From the NCBI RefSeq assembly GCF_038719015.1, contig NZ_CP152276.1, positions 2,864,001 through 2,928,000 of the forward strand: a DNA stretch of 64,000 nucleotides, given 5' to 3'. Below are positions 1 through 9,670 of the stretch, piece by piece. The first letter of the stretch is position 1, and each line of letters opens with the position of its first letter. This DNA is from Nguyenibacter vanlangensis. Its GTDB lineage: Bacteria; Pseudomonadota; Alphaproteobacteria; Acetobacterales; Acetobacteraceae. The notes below the pieces were generated by a model. The model did not search any database, had not been told where the DNA came from, and was given only the letters and a program-made list of their open reading frames with translations. A program made the translations under genes and the position numbers.

Positions 1-1005
1 CGAGATCGAGGCGTTGAGCTTGAACAGGCCGCCGATCGCGGCTGCCGTCAGCAGGAAGTCCCGCATGCCCTGACGGGCGGCATCGGCCGAGGCATGGGGG
101 CAGAAATCCCGGTAATAGCGCAGGACGGCGGGAATGATGCCCGCCGCGCCGTTGGTGGGGGCGGTGACCACGCGTCCGCCCGCCGCGTTTTCCTCGTTCA
201 CGGCAATCGCGAACAGGCTGATCCAGTCCATGATCCCGTGGGCCGATCGGGCATTGACGGTCTCTTGGGCGCGCAGCCGCTCGTGAAGGGCGGCGGCGCG
301 GCGGCGCACCTTCAATCGGCCCGGCAGGGTGCCGCCATGGCTCAGCCCGCGTTCGATGCAGGCCATCATCACGTCGATGACGTGGTCGAGATAGGCTTCG
401 GTCTCCGCGCGCGGGCGCAGGGCGGTCTCGTTGGCCATGACGATGCCGGCGATGCTCAGCCCGCTTTGCCGGGTCTGGTCCAGGAGCTGCGCCCCGCTGA
501 CGAAGTCGAACGGCACGTCGGGCTGCATGTAGCCCGCGCTTTCGGTCGCGTCCTCGCGGACGATGAAGCCGCCGCCGACGGAGCAGAAGCGGGCGCGCTC
601 CAGAAGGTTGCCCGCGCTGTCGAGGGCCTCGAACTGCAGGGTGTTGGGGTGGACGGGCGGAATGGTGTCGCGGTCCAGGACCAGGTCCGCCGCGGGATCG
701 AAGGCGATGCTGCGCCCCTGGATGGTCACGCTGCGGCTGGCGCCGACATCCGCCACGATGCCGGCCACCTTGTCGGGATCGACGCTCTGGGGGCTTTCGC
801 CCGTCAGACCCAGGATGACGGCATTGTCCGTGGCATGGCCCTGCGCGGTCCAGGCCAGCGACCCGTAGAGGGTGACCCGAAGCCGGGCCACCCCGTCGAG
901 AGGCGCCAGCGCGGCGGCGAAGCGCTGTGCGGCGCGCATGGGCCCGACCGTGTGGGACGAGGAGGGACCGATACCGACTTTGAAAAGGTCGAACAGGCTG
1001 ATCAT
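1..1005 (-). CDS. sdaA: L-serine ammonia-lyase (partial, C-terminus beyond window)
   Basis: The enzyme deaminates L-serine to pyruvate and ammonia with an iron-sulfur cluster. The start ATG at 1005-1003 reads [20 protein letters not shown], and SSSHTVGPM is the family's N-terminal signature. Further along, a [20 protein letters not shown] segment marks the catalytic domain. About 335 residues lie in the window; the family is usually about 455-470, so the C-terminal part, with the remaining cluster cysteines, is cut off by the window edge. It follows glyA by 21 bp on the same strand. Together these would turn glycine plus a one-carbon unit into serine and then pyruvate, the exit of the betaine pathway encoded up to 27.3 kb. 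The identification is firm; the operon role is inferred from context. Confidence 0.95.
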   Translation of the reverse strand, partial: MISLFDLFKVGIGPSSSHTVGPMRAAQRFAAALAPLDGVARLRVTLYGSLAWTAQGHATDNAVILGLTGESPQSVDPDKVAGIVADVGASRSVTIQGRSIAFDPAADLVLDRDTIPPVHPNTLQFEALDSAGNLLERARFCSVGGGFIVREDATESAGYMQPDVPFDFVSGAQLLDQTRQSGLSIAGIVMANETALRPRAETEAYLDHVIDVMMACIERGLSHGGTLPGRLKVRRRAAALHERLRAQETVNARSAHGIMDWISLFAIAVNEENAAGGRVVTAPTNGAAGIIPAVLRYYRDFCPHASADAARQGMRDFLLTAAAIGGLFKLNASIS

Positions 1006-1026
1006 GCTTCTCTCGGCAAATGGCGC

Positions 1027-2343
1027 TCAGGCGCCCGGATAGGCGACATCATAGATCGGGAAACGGCGGCAGAGTGCCTGAACCTCGGCCTTGACGCGAT
1101 TTTCGACCTCTTGGGCGGCCGGCGTGCCGTGCGCGCTGAGGATTTCGTCGATGAAGCGCCCGATCTCGCGGAATTCGGCGGTGCCGAAGCCGCGGGCGGT
1201 GGCGGCCGGGCTGCCCAGCCGCACGCCCGACGTGACGAACGGGGATTCGGGATCATCCGGCACCGCGTTCTTGTTGGCGGTGATGCCCGCGCGCTCCAGC
1301 GCCGCGTCGGCGACCTTGCCGGTCACCTTCTTCGGGCGCAGATCGACGAGGACCAGGTGGCTGTCCGTGCCCCCGGTCACGATGTCGAAACCACGGCGGA
1401 GCAATTCGTCGGCCAGGGCCGCCGCGTTCTCGACGACGGCGCGCTGGTAGGACGCGTAGGATGGCTGCAGCGCTTCGCCGAACGCGACCGCCTTGGCGGC
1501 GATCACATGCATCAATGGGCCGCCCTGCAGGCCGGGGAAGACCGCCGCATTGACCTTCTTCGCCAGGTCGGCGTCGTTGGTCAGGATGATGCCGCCACGC
1601 GGGCCGCGCAGGGTCTTGTGCGTCGTGCTGGTGACGATGTGGGCGTGCGGGAGCGGGTTCGGATAGAGCCCCGCCGCGACCAGGCCGGCAAAATGCGCCA
1701 TGTCGACCATCAGGTAGGCCCCGACCGCGTCCGCGATCCTGCGGAAACGGGCGAAGTCGATGATGCGCGGATAGGCCGAACTGCCGGCGACGATGATCCT
1801 GGGCTGGTGTTCGCGCGCGAGGCGTTCTACCTCGTCATAATTGAGCAGGCCGGTGTCGGGGTGAACGCCGTACTGGACCGACCGGAACCATTTGCCGGAA
1901 TAGTTCGGCGCCGCGCCGTGCGTCAGGTGGCCGCCGGCCGCGAGGCTCAGGCCGAGTATGACGTCGCCGGGCTTGCCCAGCGCCATGAAGGCCGCCTGGT
2001 TGGCGTTGGCACCCGAATGAGGCTGCACATTGGCGAATGCCGCGCCGAAGAGCTGCCTGACGCGGTCGATGGCCAGCGTCTCGACGCGGTCCACGTCGCC
2101 GCAGCCGCCGTAATAGCGCCTGCCCGGCAGGCCCTCGGCATATTTGTTGGTCAGGACCGAGCCCTGGGCCTCGAGGACCGCGAAGGACGCCAGGTTCTCC
2201 GACGCGATCAATTCGATGCCGTCCTGCTGCCGGCGCAGCTCATCACGGAGGATCGCGGCGACTGCCGGATCGGTTTCGTCAAGAGGTTCGGCAAAGAAAC
2301 GCCGGCGATCGCCCTGTTCCGCTTCATTGATCATAAGGTGCAT
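1027..2343 (-). CDS. glyA: serine hydroxymethyltransferase
   Basis: This PLP enzyme interconverts glycine plus 5,10-methylene-THF and serine plus THF in the cytoplasm. The protein is 438 residues, a normal length. The PLP-lysine motif [15 protein letters not shown] places Lys243, and the [20 protein letters not shown] and HSGANAN substrate/cofactor motifs are present. The ATG at 2343-2341 was chosen because AGGAAAGG lies about 8 bases upstream; the open frame continues further upstream without family similarity. It lies directly upstream of sdaA. With sarcosine and dimethylglycine demethylation nearby, it probably condenses the glycine and methylene-THF made by that pathway, and may be a catabolic paralogue rather than the housekeeping copy. 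Confidence 0.96.
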   Translation of the reverse strand: MHLMINEAEQGDRRRFFAEPLDETDPAVAAILRDELRRQQDGIELIASENLASFAVLEAQGSVLTNKYAEGLPGRRYYGGCGDVDRVETLAIDRVRQLFGAAFANVQPHSGANANQAAFMALGKPGDVILGLSLAAGGHLTHGAAPNYSGKWFRSVQYGVHPDTGLLNYDEVERLAREHQPRIIVAGSSAYPRIIDFARFRRIADAVGAYLMVDMAHFAGLVAAGLYPNPLPHAHIVTSTTHKTLRGPRGGIILTNDADLAKKVNAAVFPGLQGGPLMHVIAAKAVAFGEALQPSYASYQRAVVENAAALADELLRRGFDIVTGGTDSHLVLVDLRPKKVTGKVADAALERAGITANKNAVPDDPESPFVTSGVRLGSPAATARGFGTAEFREIGRFIDEILSAHGTPAAQEVENRVKAEVQALCRRFPIYDVAYPGA

Positions 2344-2732
2344 GAGGCTGCCTTTCCTGTGCAAGACCGCTTTGTCCCCGGGGGTGAAGAGGCTCCCCGA
2401 TGTCGCCGGATCTCGACCGTGATGCGCGAACCGACGCGCAGAATGCCGGGAATCTAGGATGGCTTCCATGCCGCGATCGCTGATGCAGGCGACATGAGCT
2501 TGAAGTCCTGCGACAGGACGGCACGCGCCTACCTTGTGACGTATTCGAAATAAGGCGTGTCGCTTTCGTTCATGCGGGGCGTGATCCGGGTTCCTAACCT
2601 TGCAGGGTGAGGGAGTCATGATGGCGTCGGGTTGATCCGCCCTCGTCGGGGAATGTGTCGAAGGTCGTTCCATTCCGAAGGATGCTTTTTAGAATCCGCG
2701 TTACGAACATAGATCACGGAGTCCTTAGCAGC
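2344..2732. other. divergent intergenic region glyA / TonB receptor
   Basis: This 389-bp gap carries the promoters of glyA (leftward) and the TonB-dependent receptor (rightward). I looked for a glycine riboswitch ahead of glyA and did not find the conserved glycine-aptamer core. No convincing small gene was seen. Ribosome binding sites are visible at both edges (AGGAAAGG for glyA, GGAG for the receptor). Confidence 0.5.
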
Positions 2733-5159
2733 ATGCGGCGACCTGCGAAAAATTACGGCGAGCGTCTCTCCACGGTCCTGTTCTCGTCTACCGTCATGGT
2801 TTCCCTCCTGGCGGCCGGGCATGCGGCCCAGGCGGCGTCGCCGCACGGCCGGCACCATGGGAAGGCCGCCAAAACCGCTGCTGCGGCCCCGACCCCCGTC
2901 GCGGCGAAACGCGCGATCGTCCGCGCGCCGCTGCCGCAGAACGAGGATATCGCCATTTCGGCCCGCCGGCGCGCGCATGGCACGATGATCACGGTGGGGG
3001 CCAGTGCGATCGCGCGTTCCGTGCCGGGCACGAACCCGCTGAAGGTCCTGGCGCAGCAACCCGGCGTGATGTTCCAGTCCGACGATCCGCAGGGTGTCGA
3101 TACCTGGTCGACCCAGATCTACATGCATGGGTTCCTGCAGAACCAGATCAGCACGACTCTGGACGACATTCCGCTGGGTGAACTGGCCTATCGCAACTAT
3201 AACGGCCTCAATCCCATTCAGGCGATCAGTTCGGAAAATGTCGGCCGGCTGGACGTATCGACCGGCGCGGGGGCGGAATCCGTCGCCAGCACCAACAATC
3301 TCGGCGGCTCGATCGAGTACCATTCCTCGGACCCGAAGAACAGGATGGGCGGCACGGTGGCCCAGACCTTCGGCAGCAACGCATTGTATCATACCTTCAT
3401 CCGCCTCGACAGCGGCACGCTGAACCATACCGGCACCAAGTTCTATGTGTCCTACATGCGCAACGACACCGACAAATGGAAGGGGGGCGGCGACCAGTTC
3501 TTCCAGCAGGTGAACGCGAAACTCGTCCAGCCGATCGGGGACGACAGCCGGATTTCCAGCTTCTTCGATTTCAGCCAGTACGAGCAGTTCAACTATCAGG
3601 ACTATTCGCTCGATATCTGGAAGAATGGTGGAAATTACATCGACAATTACTATAACGGCAGGCCCAGTGGCTATATCGCGGCCATCCAGGCTGCGCTGGG
3701 CCATTATCCCGCCTCGTTCGACGGCATCGGCGACAAGGCCGACGCGGCCTATTACGACAGCACGTCGGCCACGACCGATTATTTCGGCGGACTGACGGGG
3801 GATTTCCGCCTGACGGACAGCGTGCGGTGGAAGACCACGTTCTATGGACATGGCGAGCAGCAATACAACCACTGGACCAATCCGTTCTCTCCGTCTCCTT
3901 CCGGGGCGCCGATGTTCGAAGAGGTGAAGGAGCCGAGCATCCGGCGTTTCGGCATCCTGTCCTCGGTGCAGTACGAGGTTGCCCGCAACCATATCGAAGG
4001 GGGCGTATGGTACGAGAACAACCAGTTCGTATCGACGATGTTCGGGTATTCGCAACCGAACGTGGTCGATGGCGTCATCCAGGGGACGCCGGTCAACCCG
4101 ATCGGTTCTCCCAACCAGGCGCCGTTCATGCAGCTTTACGGGCAGACAACGAATACGAACACCTTTACCGCCTTCGTCCAGGATACGTATAACCCGCTGC
4201 CGAATGTCGCGTTGCATTTCGGATTCAAGTCGCTGCTGAACACGTCGCGGGCCGGCGACGGTTACCTGAATACGAATTTTTACGGTCCGGGGGCCTCGGC
4301 GACCGGCACGCTGACGACCGCGCGGGCCTTTCTGCCCCATATCAGCGGCGACTGGCACTTCCTGACGCATCATGAACTCTATTTCGACGTGGCCGAGAAC
4401 GTGCATGCCTATCCGCAGGGACAGTTCAAGACCGTCGCGTCGCCGTTCGCGGTGACCCAGGCTGCCTTCAATTACGCGCGGCCGACGCTGAAGCCCGAAA
4501 GCGACTGGGCCTATGCGGTGGGATATCGCTATTCCGACCATTTCCTCGACGCGACGCTGCATGCCTATCACACGGATTTTTCCAATCGCCTGCAGCAGAT
4601 CACGTCCGGCAATATCGTGAATCCGATTTCCACGGTCCTGAATGTGGGCAACATCACGATGAATGGCGTCGATGCCGGCCTGACGATGCGGCTGTTCCGT
4701 GGCGTGTCGCTGTACAACAGCATCAGCTACAACCATTCGACCTATGACAGCAACGTGTCGTCGCAGGGCGTAACCTATTACACCAAGGGATCGCAGGTCG
4801 TCGCCTATCCGCGCCTGATGTACAAATCGAGCCTGAGCTATGCCTATCGCAGCTTCGACGCGCATATCGATGCGTCCTACATGTCGCAGCGCAACCTGAG
4901 CTATACGGGTGACGCCAAGGTGCCGTCCTACTGGCTGGCGGATTTCGGCATGCGCTACAGGTTCGGCACTATGGGGAAATATGCCCATTCCCTGGGCTTC
5001 GTGCAGAACGTGGAACTGGATTTCAACATCTATAACCTGACCAACCAGTTCTATGTCTCGACGATGGGGGAAAACGGCTTTCCGCTGTCGGGCGATTACC
5101 AGTCGTTCCTGCTGGGGGCCCCCCGCCAGTTCTTCGGGTCGGTCCGTGCGGAGTTCTGA
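2733..5159 (+). CDS. TonB-dependent outer-membrane receptor (1)
   Basis: This is an 808-residue outer-membrane beta-barrel transporter that imports a ligand using the TonB-ExbBD proton-motive system. The start at 2733 follows a GGAG 11 bases upstream and opens a signal peptide ending near HAAQAAS. A plug domain follows (GTNPLKVLAQQPGVMFQ, then LDDIPLGE and NNLGGSIEY), then a long barrel rich in alternating aromatic residues. The protein ends in AEF, the terminal aromatic typical of Bam-inserted barrels. It is clearly paralogous to the receptor at 42698 (same LGG, QTFGS, SGTLN/SGILN and GTKFY landmarks). It diverges from glyA beside the betaine island, so its ligand could be linked to that pathway, but nothing in the sequence fixes the substrate. 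Confidence 0.9.
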   Translation: MRRPAKNYGERLSTVLFSSTVMVSLLAAGHAAQAASPHGRHHGKAAKTAAAAPTPVAAKRAIVRAPLPQNEDIAISARRRAHGTMITVGASAIARSVPGTNPLKVLAQQPGVMFQSDDPQGVDTWSTQIYMHGFLQNQISTTLDDIPLGELAYRNYNGLNPIQAISSENVGRLDVSTGAGAESVASTNNLGGSIEYHSSDPKNRMGGTVAQTFGSNALYHTFIRLDSGTLNHTGTKFYVSYMRNDTDKWKGGGDQFFQQVNAKLVQPIGDDSRISSFFDFSQYEQFNYQDYSLDIWKNGGNYIDNYYNGRPSGYIAAIQAALGHYPASFDGIGDKADAAYYDSTSATTDYFGGLTGDFRLTDSVRWKTTFYGHGEQQYNHWTNPFSPSPSGAPMFEEVKEPSIRRFGILSSVQYEVARNHIEGGVWYENNQFVSTMFGYSQPNVVDGVIQGTPVNPIGSPNQAPFMQLYGQTTNTNTFTAFVQDTYNPLPNVALHFGFKSLLNTSRAGDGYLNTNFYGPGASATGTLTTARAFLPHISGDWHFLTHHELYFDVAENVHAYPQGQFKTVASPFAVTQAAFNYARPTLKPESDWAYAVGYRYSDHFLDATLHAYHTDFSNRLQQITSGNIVNPISTVLNVGNITMNGVDAGLTMRLFRGVSLYNSISYNHSTYDSNVSSQGVTYYTKGSQVVAYPRLMYKSSLSYAYRSFDAHIDASYMSQRNLSYTGDAKVPSYWLADFGMRYRFGTMGKYAHSLGFVQNVELDFNIYNLTNQFYVSTMGENGFPLSGDYQSFLLGAPRQFFGSVRAEF

Positions 5160-5226
5160 GAGGAAATCGCGCCCCATGCCATGACGGAGGCCGGTCTTCG
5201 GATCGTTCCTTCGGAGTACTGCCAAG

Positions 5227-5251
5227 CCCCCGGCGCGAGCCGGGGGTTTTT
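5227..5251 (+). terminator. rho-independent terminator after TonB receptor
   Basis: A perfect 8-bp stem (CCCCCGGC / GCCGGGGG) with a GCGA loop is followed by five T residues. It lies 67 bp after the receptor stop codon and separates it from the convergent choWV operon. Confidence 0.9.
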
Positions 5252-5313
5252 GATTCAGGGATGGATCGCCTGCCCCGTGGGACGGGCGGAACGTCGGGAT
5301 CGGGACAACAGGA

Positions 5314-6495
5314 TCACGGTCCTGAACGGCGCTCTCCGGACAAGGCCTGGAGAATATCGGCGTCGTCGCACAATCCGATCAATTGCCCGTCTTCCTCCAC
5401 CAGGACGGGAAAACCGCTGCGCTGCCGCAGGGCGATGATCTCGCCCAGGCTCATTTGCGCCGATACGACGCAGAGCGATCCGTGCTGCCAGTCCTTGGAC
5501 GCCTTGAGCGGCATGTCCTGGCCGGCGACGTGTGCCGTCATCGTGTTCGGGGCGATTGCGATAGTGCCCCCGTCCAGCATCCCGTCGGGCCGCAGGGGCA
5601 GATCCCGAAAGCGTCGCATGACTGTCGACGCCAAAATGGTCGGCAGCGGATTCATGTGGCGGATGAATTCCGCCACATAGTCGTTGACCGGACGCAGGGC
5701 GATGTCGTTGGGCGTTCCAGTCTGAATGATGCGCCCCTCGCGCATGATCGTAATGCGGCTGCCGATCTTCAGCGCCTCATCGATATCGTGGCTGACGAAC
5801 AGGATCGTCTTCTTCAGCCGTTTCTGCAAATCCATCAGCTCGTCCTGCAATTTTCGGCGGATGAGCGGGTCGAGCGCGGAAAACGGCTCATCCATCAGCA
5901 GGATATCGGCATCCGTGGCAAAGGCGCGGGCCAGGCCCACACGTTGCTGCATGCCGCCCGACAATTCGTGGACCTGGGCATCGGCCCAGTTCGACAGGCC
6001 GACCAGCGCCAGCTTTTCCTCGACGATCTCTCGCCGGATCGACGGGGCCAGGCCGCGCAGTTCCAGTCCGAACCCCACATTGTCGCGCACGCTGCGCCAG
6101 GGCAGCAAGCCGAACTGCTGGAATACCATGGCGATGCGCGTCTTGCGCAGTTCGCGCAGCGTATCGGCGTCGCAACGCGCGATATCGAGCCAGGCCGAGC
6201 CGTTGCCGATGCGGACCTCGCCGCGCACGGGCCGGTTCAAGCGATTGGCCGCGCGCAGCAGGGTGGATTTACCCGACCCCGACAGCCCCATCAGCACGCT
6301 GATCTCGCCCCGCGCCACCGCGAGGCTGGCGCCCGCCACGCCCACCGTCACCTTCAGGGCGCGGCCGATTTCCTCGCGCGTTTCGCCGGCGTCCAGCCGT
6401 GCCAGCGCCGCCTCGATCGCGCCGCGCCGGCCGCTGCGGTCGAACAGGATATCGATGTTGCGGAATTCCAGCGCCGCATTCGCCGTCTCGCTCAT
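5314..6495 (-). CDS. choV: choline/glycine betaine ABC transporter, ATP-binding subunit
   Basis: This 393-residue ATPase powers import of choline or glycine betaine (ProV/ChoV/OpuAA class). Walker A (GLSGSGKST, residues 70-78), the Q-loop MVFQQFGLLPW, the signature LSGGMQQRVGLARA and Walker B ILLMDEPFSALD are all intact. A C-terminal extension after about residue 290 is typical of this class, where it carries regulatory domains. The start ATG at 6495 overlaps the choW stop by 4 bp (ATGA). The gene is last in a minus-strand operon of GNAT, amidase, NTF2, choW and choV; the binding protein choX is encoded divergently at 9671. Confidence 0.93.
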   Translation of the reverse strand: MSETANAALEFRNIDILFDRSGRRGAIEAALARLDAGETREEIGRALKVTVGVAGASLAVARGEISVLMGLSGSGKSTLLRAANRLNRPVRGEVRIGNGSAWLDIARCDADTLRELRKTRIAMVFQQFGLLPWRSVRDNVGFGLELRGLAPSIRREIVEEKLALVGLSNWADAQVHELSGGMQQRVGLARAFATDADILLMDEPFSALDPLIRRKLQDELMDLQKRLKKTILFVSHDIDEALKIGSRITIMREGRIIQTGTPNDIALRPVNDYVAEFIRHMNPLPTILASTVMRRFRDLPLRPDGMLDGGTIAIAPNTMTAHVAGQDMPLKASKDWQHGSLCVVSAQMSLGEIIALRQRSGFPVLVEEDGQLIGLCDDADILQALSGERRSGP

Positions 6496-7358
6496 GATGC
6501 GGAATCCTTCGCGCGGCAAAGGCGATCGAGCATGATGGCGAGGAGCACGATGACGAAACCGGATTCGAAGCCGACATCGACCTGCACGGTATTCAGCGCG
6601 CGCACCACCGGTACACCCAGTCCCCCTGCCCCGACCAGTGCCGCGATCACGACCATGGACAGGCTGAGCATGATGCATTGCGTCAGTCCGGCCTGGATCA
6701 TCGGCAGGGCGGCGGGCAGCTCGATCTTCCATAGAATCTGCCGCTCGGTGGCCCCGAACGCCTCGCCGGCCTCGATCAACGCGCGCGGCACGCGCGCGAT
6801 GCCCATCTGCGTCATGCGGATCGGCGCGGGCAAGGCGAAGATGATGGTCGAGATCATGCCCGGTACGGTGCCCAGGCCGAATAGGATCAGCGTCGGGATC
6901 AGATAGACGAATGTCGGCAATGTCTGCATCAGGTCGAGGATCGGGTGCAGCACCCGCGCCAGCCGGGGATGATGGGCGCCGGCCACCCCCAGCGGCACGC
7001 CGATCGCCATGCAGCACAGGGTCGAGAACAGGATCAGCGACAGCGTCGCCATCGTCTCGTTCCAATAGCCCTGGTTGATGATGAACAGCAGCCCCAGCGC
7101 GATCAGCGCCACCAATGCCCACGACCGACGCAGGAACCACGCCCCGGCGACCGCCGCCGCGACCAGCAGCAAAGGCGGCATATCCAGCAGCAGCGTGGTC
7201 AGGCCGTCCGCGCAGGCGCCGACCACGTCGCTGATCGCGTCGAAGACGCCCAGCCCGTAATGCCGGATGACGTCGATCACCGCCGCCATCGCGGTGCCGA
7301 CGGGAATCTTGTGTTCCGTAATCCATCGTTCCGGTGCGATCATCCGTGTGGCCTTCAT
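6492..7358 (-). CDS. choW: choline/glycine betaine ABC transporter, permease subunit
   Basis: This is a 288-residue inner-membrane permease of the ProW/ChoW class. Several hydrophobic helices are visible (for example TTLLLDMPPLLLVAAAVAGA and ALVALIALGLLFIINQGYW). The binding-protein-dependent transport motif reads EAFGATERQILWKIELPAALP, the EAA loop that contacts choV. The first ATG at 7358 is used; an internal ATG five codons later is an alternative, and no strong Shine-Dalgarno is seen for either. A 66-bp gap separates it from the NTF2-like gene upstream. Confidence 0.92.
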   Translation of the reverse strand: MKATRMIAPERWITEHKIPVGTAMAAVIDVIRHYGLGVFDAISDVVGACADGLTTLLLDMPPLLLVAAAVAGAWFLRRSWALVALIALGLLFIINQGYWNETMATLSLILFSTLCCMAIGVPLGVAGAHHPRLARVLHPILDLMQTLPTFVYLIPTLILFGLGTVPGMISTIIFALPAPIRMTQMGIARVPRALIEAGEAFGATERQILWKIELPAALPMIQAGLTQCIMLSLSMVVIAALVGAGGLGVPVVRALNTVQVDVGFESGFVIVLLAIMLDRLCRAKDSAS

Positions 7359-7424
7359 TCAGCGGCGTTCAACGCCGTTCCGTCCAAGTGTCGCTCGTCG
7401 CAGAAACCCCATGCCTGTCCCGCG

Positions 7425-7838
7425 CTATTTCCCCGTAACCTGGCGCGTCCATTCCGGCAGGTTGTAGAAATTCGAGATCCGGGCGACCTTGCCGTCCCGC
7501 AGGGTGAAGAACGCCCCCGCCGGCAGCACGTAGCCCTGGCCGTGCGCTTCGGGCAGGCCGTCATCGGTGCTGAGATACGTGCCGTGGACGACGAATTCCG
7601 CGGCCGCGCGGCTGCCGTCTTCATTGACCATGACCACCACGTCGCGGATGTCCTCGCGGTAGCAGCTATCCATGCGGTGCAGGAAGGCGCGGAACGGCGC
7701 CACCCCGATCTCGCTGCCGCCCTGGTTGATGTCGTGCACGACATCGTCGGTGAGCAGGGCCAGGAAAGCCTCCCGGTCGCCGGAATTGAAGGTACGGTAA
7801 TAGGTTTCGATCAGCGTTCGCGCGGTTTCGACGGACAT
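7425..7838 (-). CDS. NTF2-like (SnoaL/ketosteroid-isomerase-related) protein
   Basis: The 137-residue protein has the NTF2-like cone fold pattern: an N-terminal helix (TARTLIETYYRTFNSGDREAF), then LLTDDVVHDINQGG and a C-terminal strand pair ending FFTLRDGKVARISNFYNLPEW. Members act as small hydrolases, isomerases or binding modules, and no catalytic assignment can be made here. It lies 21 bp downstream of a C-N hydrolase and upstream of choWV on the same strand. It is probably part of a transporter-linked modification pathway. Confidence 0.8.
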   Translation of the reverse strand: MSVETARTLIETYYRTFNSGDREAFLALLTDDVVHDINQGGSEIGVAPFRAFLHRMDSCYREDIRDVVVMVNEDGSRAAAEFVVHGTYLSTDDGLPEAHGQGYVLPAGAFFTLRDGKVARISNFYNLPEWTRQVTGK

Positions 7839-7859
7839 GGCGGGCTCCGATGCGGGGTT

Positions 7860-8735
7860 TCAGACAAAGGAATGGATGGCGGCGGGCGGCACATGGACGG
7901 GCCAGTCGCGGCAGTTGCGCACCGCCCCGTCCCGGCGTACCGCGTCCAGGGCGGCGGGGTCGAGCGTGGCGAAGGCCCAGGACGCGGTATTCATCGCGCC
8001 CTGCGCGATGATGCCGTCGGGCGGGAAGCCCCGGTCCATCGGACCGTAGATCGCGGCGCGGCCGCAATTCGCGTCGAGGGTCTGGAGCCACGGCGCGTCG
8101 CCGACCGTCGGCGCCAGCGCGACGAAGCACTGGTTTTCCAGGGCCCGCGCCTGGGCCGACACGCGGACGCGGTTGAACCCGTGCATCGTATCGGTGCAGG
8201 TCGGCACCAGGATCAGCCACGCCCCGGCCTCGATCTGCGCGCGGGTCAGCATCGGGAATTCGGAATCGTAGCAGATCGCCGTGCCGATCAACCCCCAGGG
8301 GGTTTGGAACACCCCCGGCGGATCGCCGGCCCGCACGCCCCAGGCTTCGGTCTCGAAACGGGTCATGACATGCTTGTCCTGGAATGCCACCCGTCCGTCG
8401 GGCGCGATCAGCGGCGCCCGGTTGCGGACGAAACCGGGTTCGGGACGCGGCAGGGTGCCGGGCATCAGCCAGACACGGTGGCGTCTCGCCGTTGCGACCA
8501 TGATGTCCAGAAGGGCATCGCTGTGCCGGCAGACCGCCCGCAATTCCGCCGTGGGATCGGGCTGGTCCGTCATCGCGGACGCGGCCTCCATGCAGGCATA
8601 TTCCGGCAGCAGCAGCAGATCGGCCTGGCGCGCGCCTTCCGCGACGACGCGGTCCAGATGCGCCGCGTAATCCTGCAGGGTGCGCGCCCGTTCCACGGAC
8701 CACGCATAGGCCCCGAGACGCAAGGTCTGGCTCAT
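7860..8735 (-). CDS. carbon-nitrogen hydrolase (nitrilase superfamily amidase)
   Basis: This 291-residue cytoplasmic amidase belongs to the nitrilase superfamily. The Glu-Lys-Cys catalytic triad is visible: Glu45 in LLLPEYA, Lys121 in FQDKHVM and Cys155 in AICYDSEFP. The family hydrolyses carboxylic amides; the substrate here is unknown. Its ATG (8735-8733) overlaps the stop of the upstream GNAT gene by 4 bp. GNAT/C-N-hydrolase pairs, sometimes fused in one chain, are a recurring arrangement in proteobacteria. Here the pair is tied to a choline/betaine importer. Confidence 0.9.
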   Translation of the reverse strand: MSQTLRLGAYAWSVERARTLQDYAAHLDRVVAEGARQADLLLLPEYACMEAASAMTDQPDPTAELRAVCRHSDALLDIMVATARRHRVWLMPGTLPRPEPGFVRNRAPLIAPDGRVAFQDKHVMTRFETEAWGVRAGDPPGVFQTPWGLIGTAICYDSEFPMLTRAQIEAGAWLILVPTCTDTMHGFNRVRVSAQARALENQCFVALAPTVGDAPWLQTLDANCGRAAIYGPMDRGFPPDGIIAQGAMNTASWAFATLDPAALDAVRRDGAVRNCRDWPVHVPPAAIHSFV

Positions 8736-9370
8736 CTGTCCTCCAGAAGCTGTTCGGGCAGCGGCACCGCGCCCAGGGCCCGGCCCCAGAAATCGAGGCG
8801 ATGGGGGACCTCGTGCCCGGTCCCGACTTCCTTCCAGGGGTAGGTGCAGGACAGGCCGGGCAGCCGCGCATAGCCGCGCCGGGCCCAGAATCCGTCCAGC
8901 GGCACCCAGCCGGCGGGCCGGGCCGGGTGGTCCGGCGGACGGTGGACCGCGCAGAATACGGCGAAATCGGCACCGGCGGCGCGCGCCGCCTCCTCGCGCA
9001 GCGCGAAGAAGCGGACCCCGGCGCCCCGGCCGCGACAGGCGGGCAGCAGTACGGATTCGCCGAAATAGAAGAACCGCCGCAGATCCTGGCCCCTGACCTC
9101 GAACGGTGCGCGCATGGGGGCGGCTTCATCGGCCAGCGGCAGGCAGGTGGACGCGCCGACGATCCGCCCGCCATCGTCGCGCGCGACGATGGCCGCCGCA
9201 TGGGGGCTGCGCAGATAAACCTCGAGATATCGCCGCTCATAGACCGGGTCGGCTCCGTCATAGAGATAGGGCCAGTCGCGGAATATGGCGATCCGGAGCC
9301 GGGCCAGGTCGTCGATGATTTCGGCCAGGCGCCCGGCGCGGCAGATTTCGAACGAAAGCGGGTTTATCAA
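8732..9370 (-). CDS. GNAT family N-acetyltransferase
   Basis: This acyl-CoA-dependent acetyltransferase is of the type paired with C-N hydrolases. Characteristic blocks are FRDWPYLYDG near the N-terminus, YFGESVLLPACRGRGAG (the acetyl-CoA-binding RGRG loop) and FWARRGYARLPGL. I favour a TTG start at 9370 because a GGAGAG lies just upstream and it places the conserved FEICRAG block at the N-terminus. An ATG at 9412 would add 14 residues. It is first in the operon with the amidase, NTF2 protein and choWV. The acceptor is unknown; amidation or acylation of a quaternary amine derivative is one possibility. Confidence 0.83.
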   Translation of the reverse strand: MINPLSFEICRAGRLAEIIDDLARLRIAIFRDWPYLYDGADPVYERRYLEVYLRSPHAAAIVARDDGGRIVGASTCLPLADEAAPMRAPFEVRGQDLRRFFYFGESVLLPACRGRGAGVRFFALREEAARAAGADFAVFCAVHRPPDHPARPAGWVPLDGFWARRGYARLPGLSCTYPWKEVGTGHEVPHRLDFWGRALGAVPLPEQLLEDR

Positions 9371-9670
9371 ACTCCAACTCTCCGCAGTGGCCGCACATCG
9401 CAGGGCGGGCATCGATCCGGACCTGGCGCGGAACGACATCCGCACGATCCGGCCCGTGGATTTGCCCGTAGATTTGTAGGACCGACGGGCAGGCGATGGA
9501 ATACGCGGCATGTCGCGCGGCCCGCATAAAAGCGGTCCGGCCCCCATGAAACGCTCCCTCATGTCGAAACCAAACTATTCCGCGACGCAAACATTCGGGT
9601 GAATGGCGAATGGGGACGGACATGATGTCCCTGCTGGCCTTCCGCCAGTCAGCGAGGGAGTTATAGCTGG

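Noticed and set aside
94..2457. Long plus-strand open frame opposite sdaA and glyA
   Set aside because: The composition is Arg/Gly/Ala rich with no motifs, while the minus strand encodes two clear enzymes. It is an antisense shadow typical of high-GC DNA.
2344..2640. Glycine riboswitch upstream of glyA
   Set aside because: The conserved glycine-aptamer core and its flanking helices were not found on the minus strand of this leader.
2616..5225. Long minus-strand open frame opposite the TonB-dependent receptor
   Set aside because: It is a mirror frame of a real receptor gene with signal peptide and barrel; no domain is seen on the minus strand.
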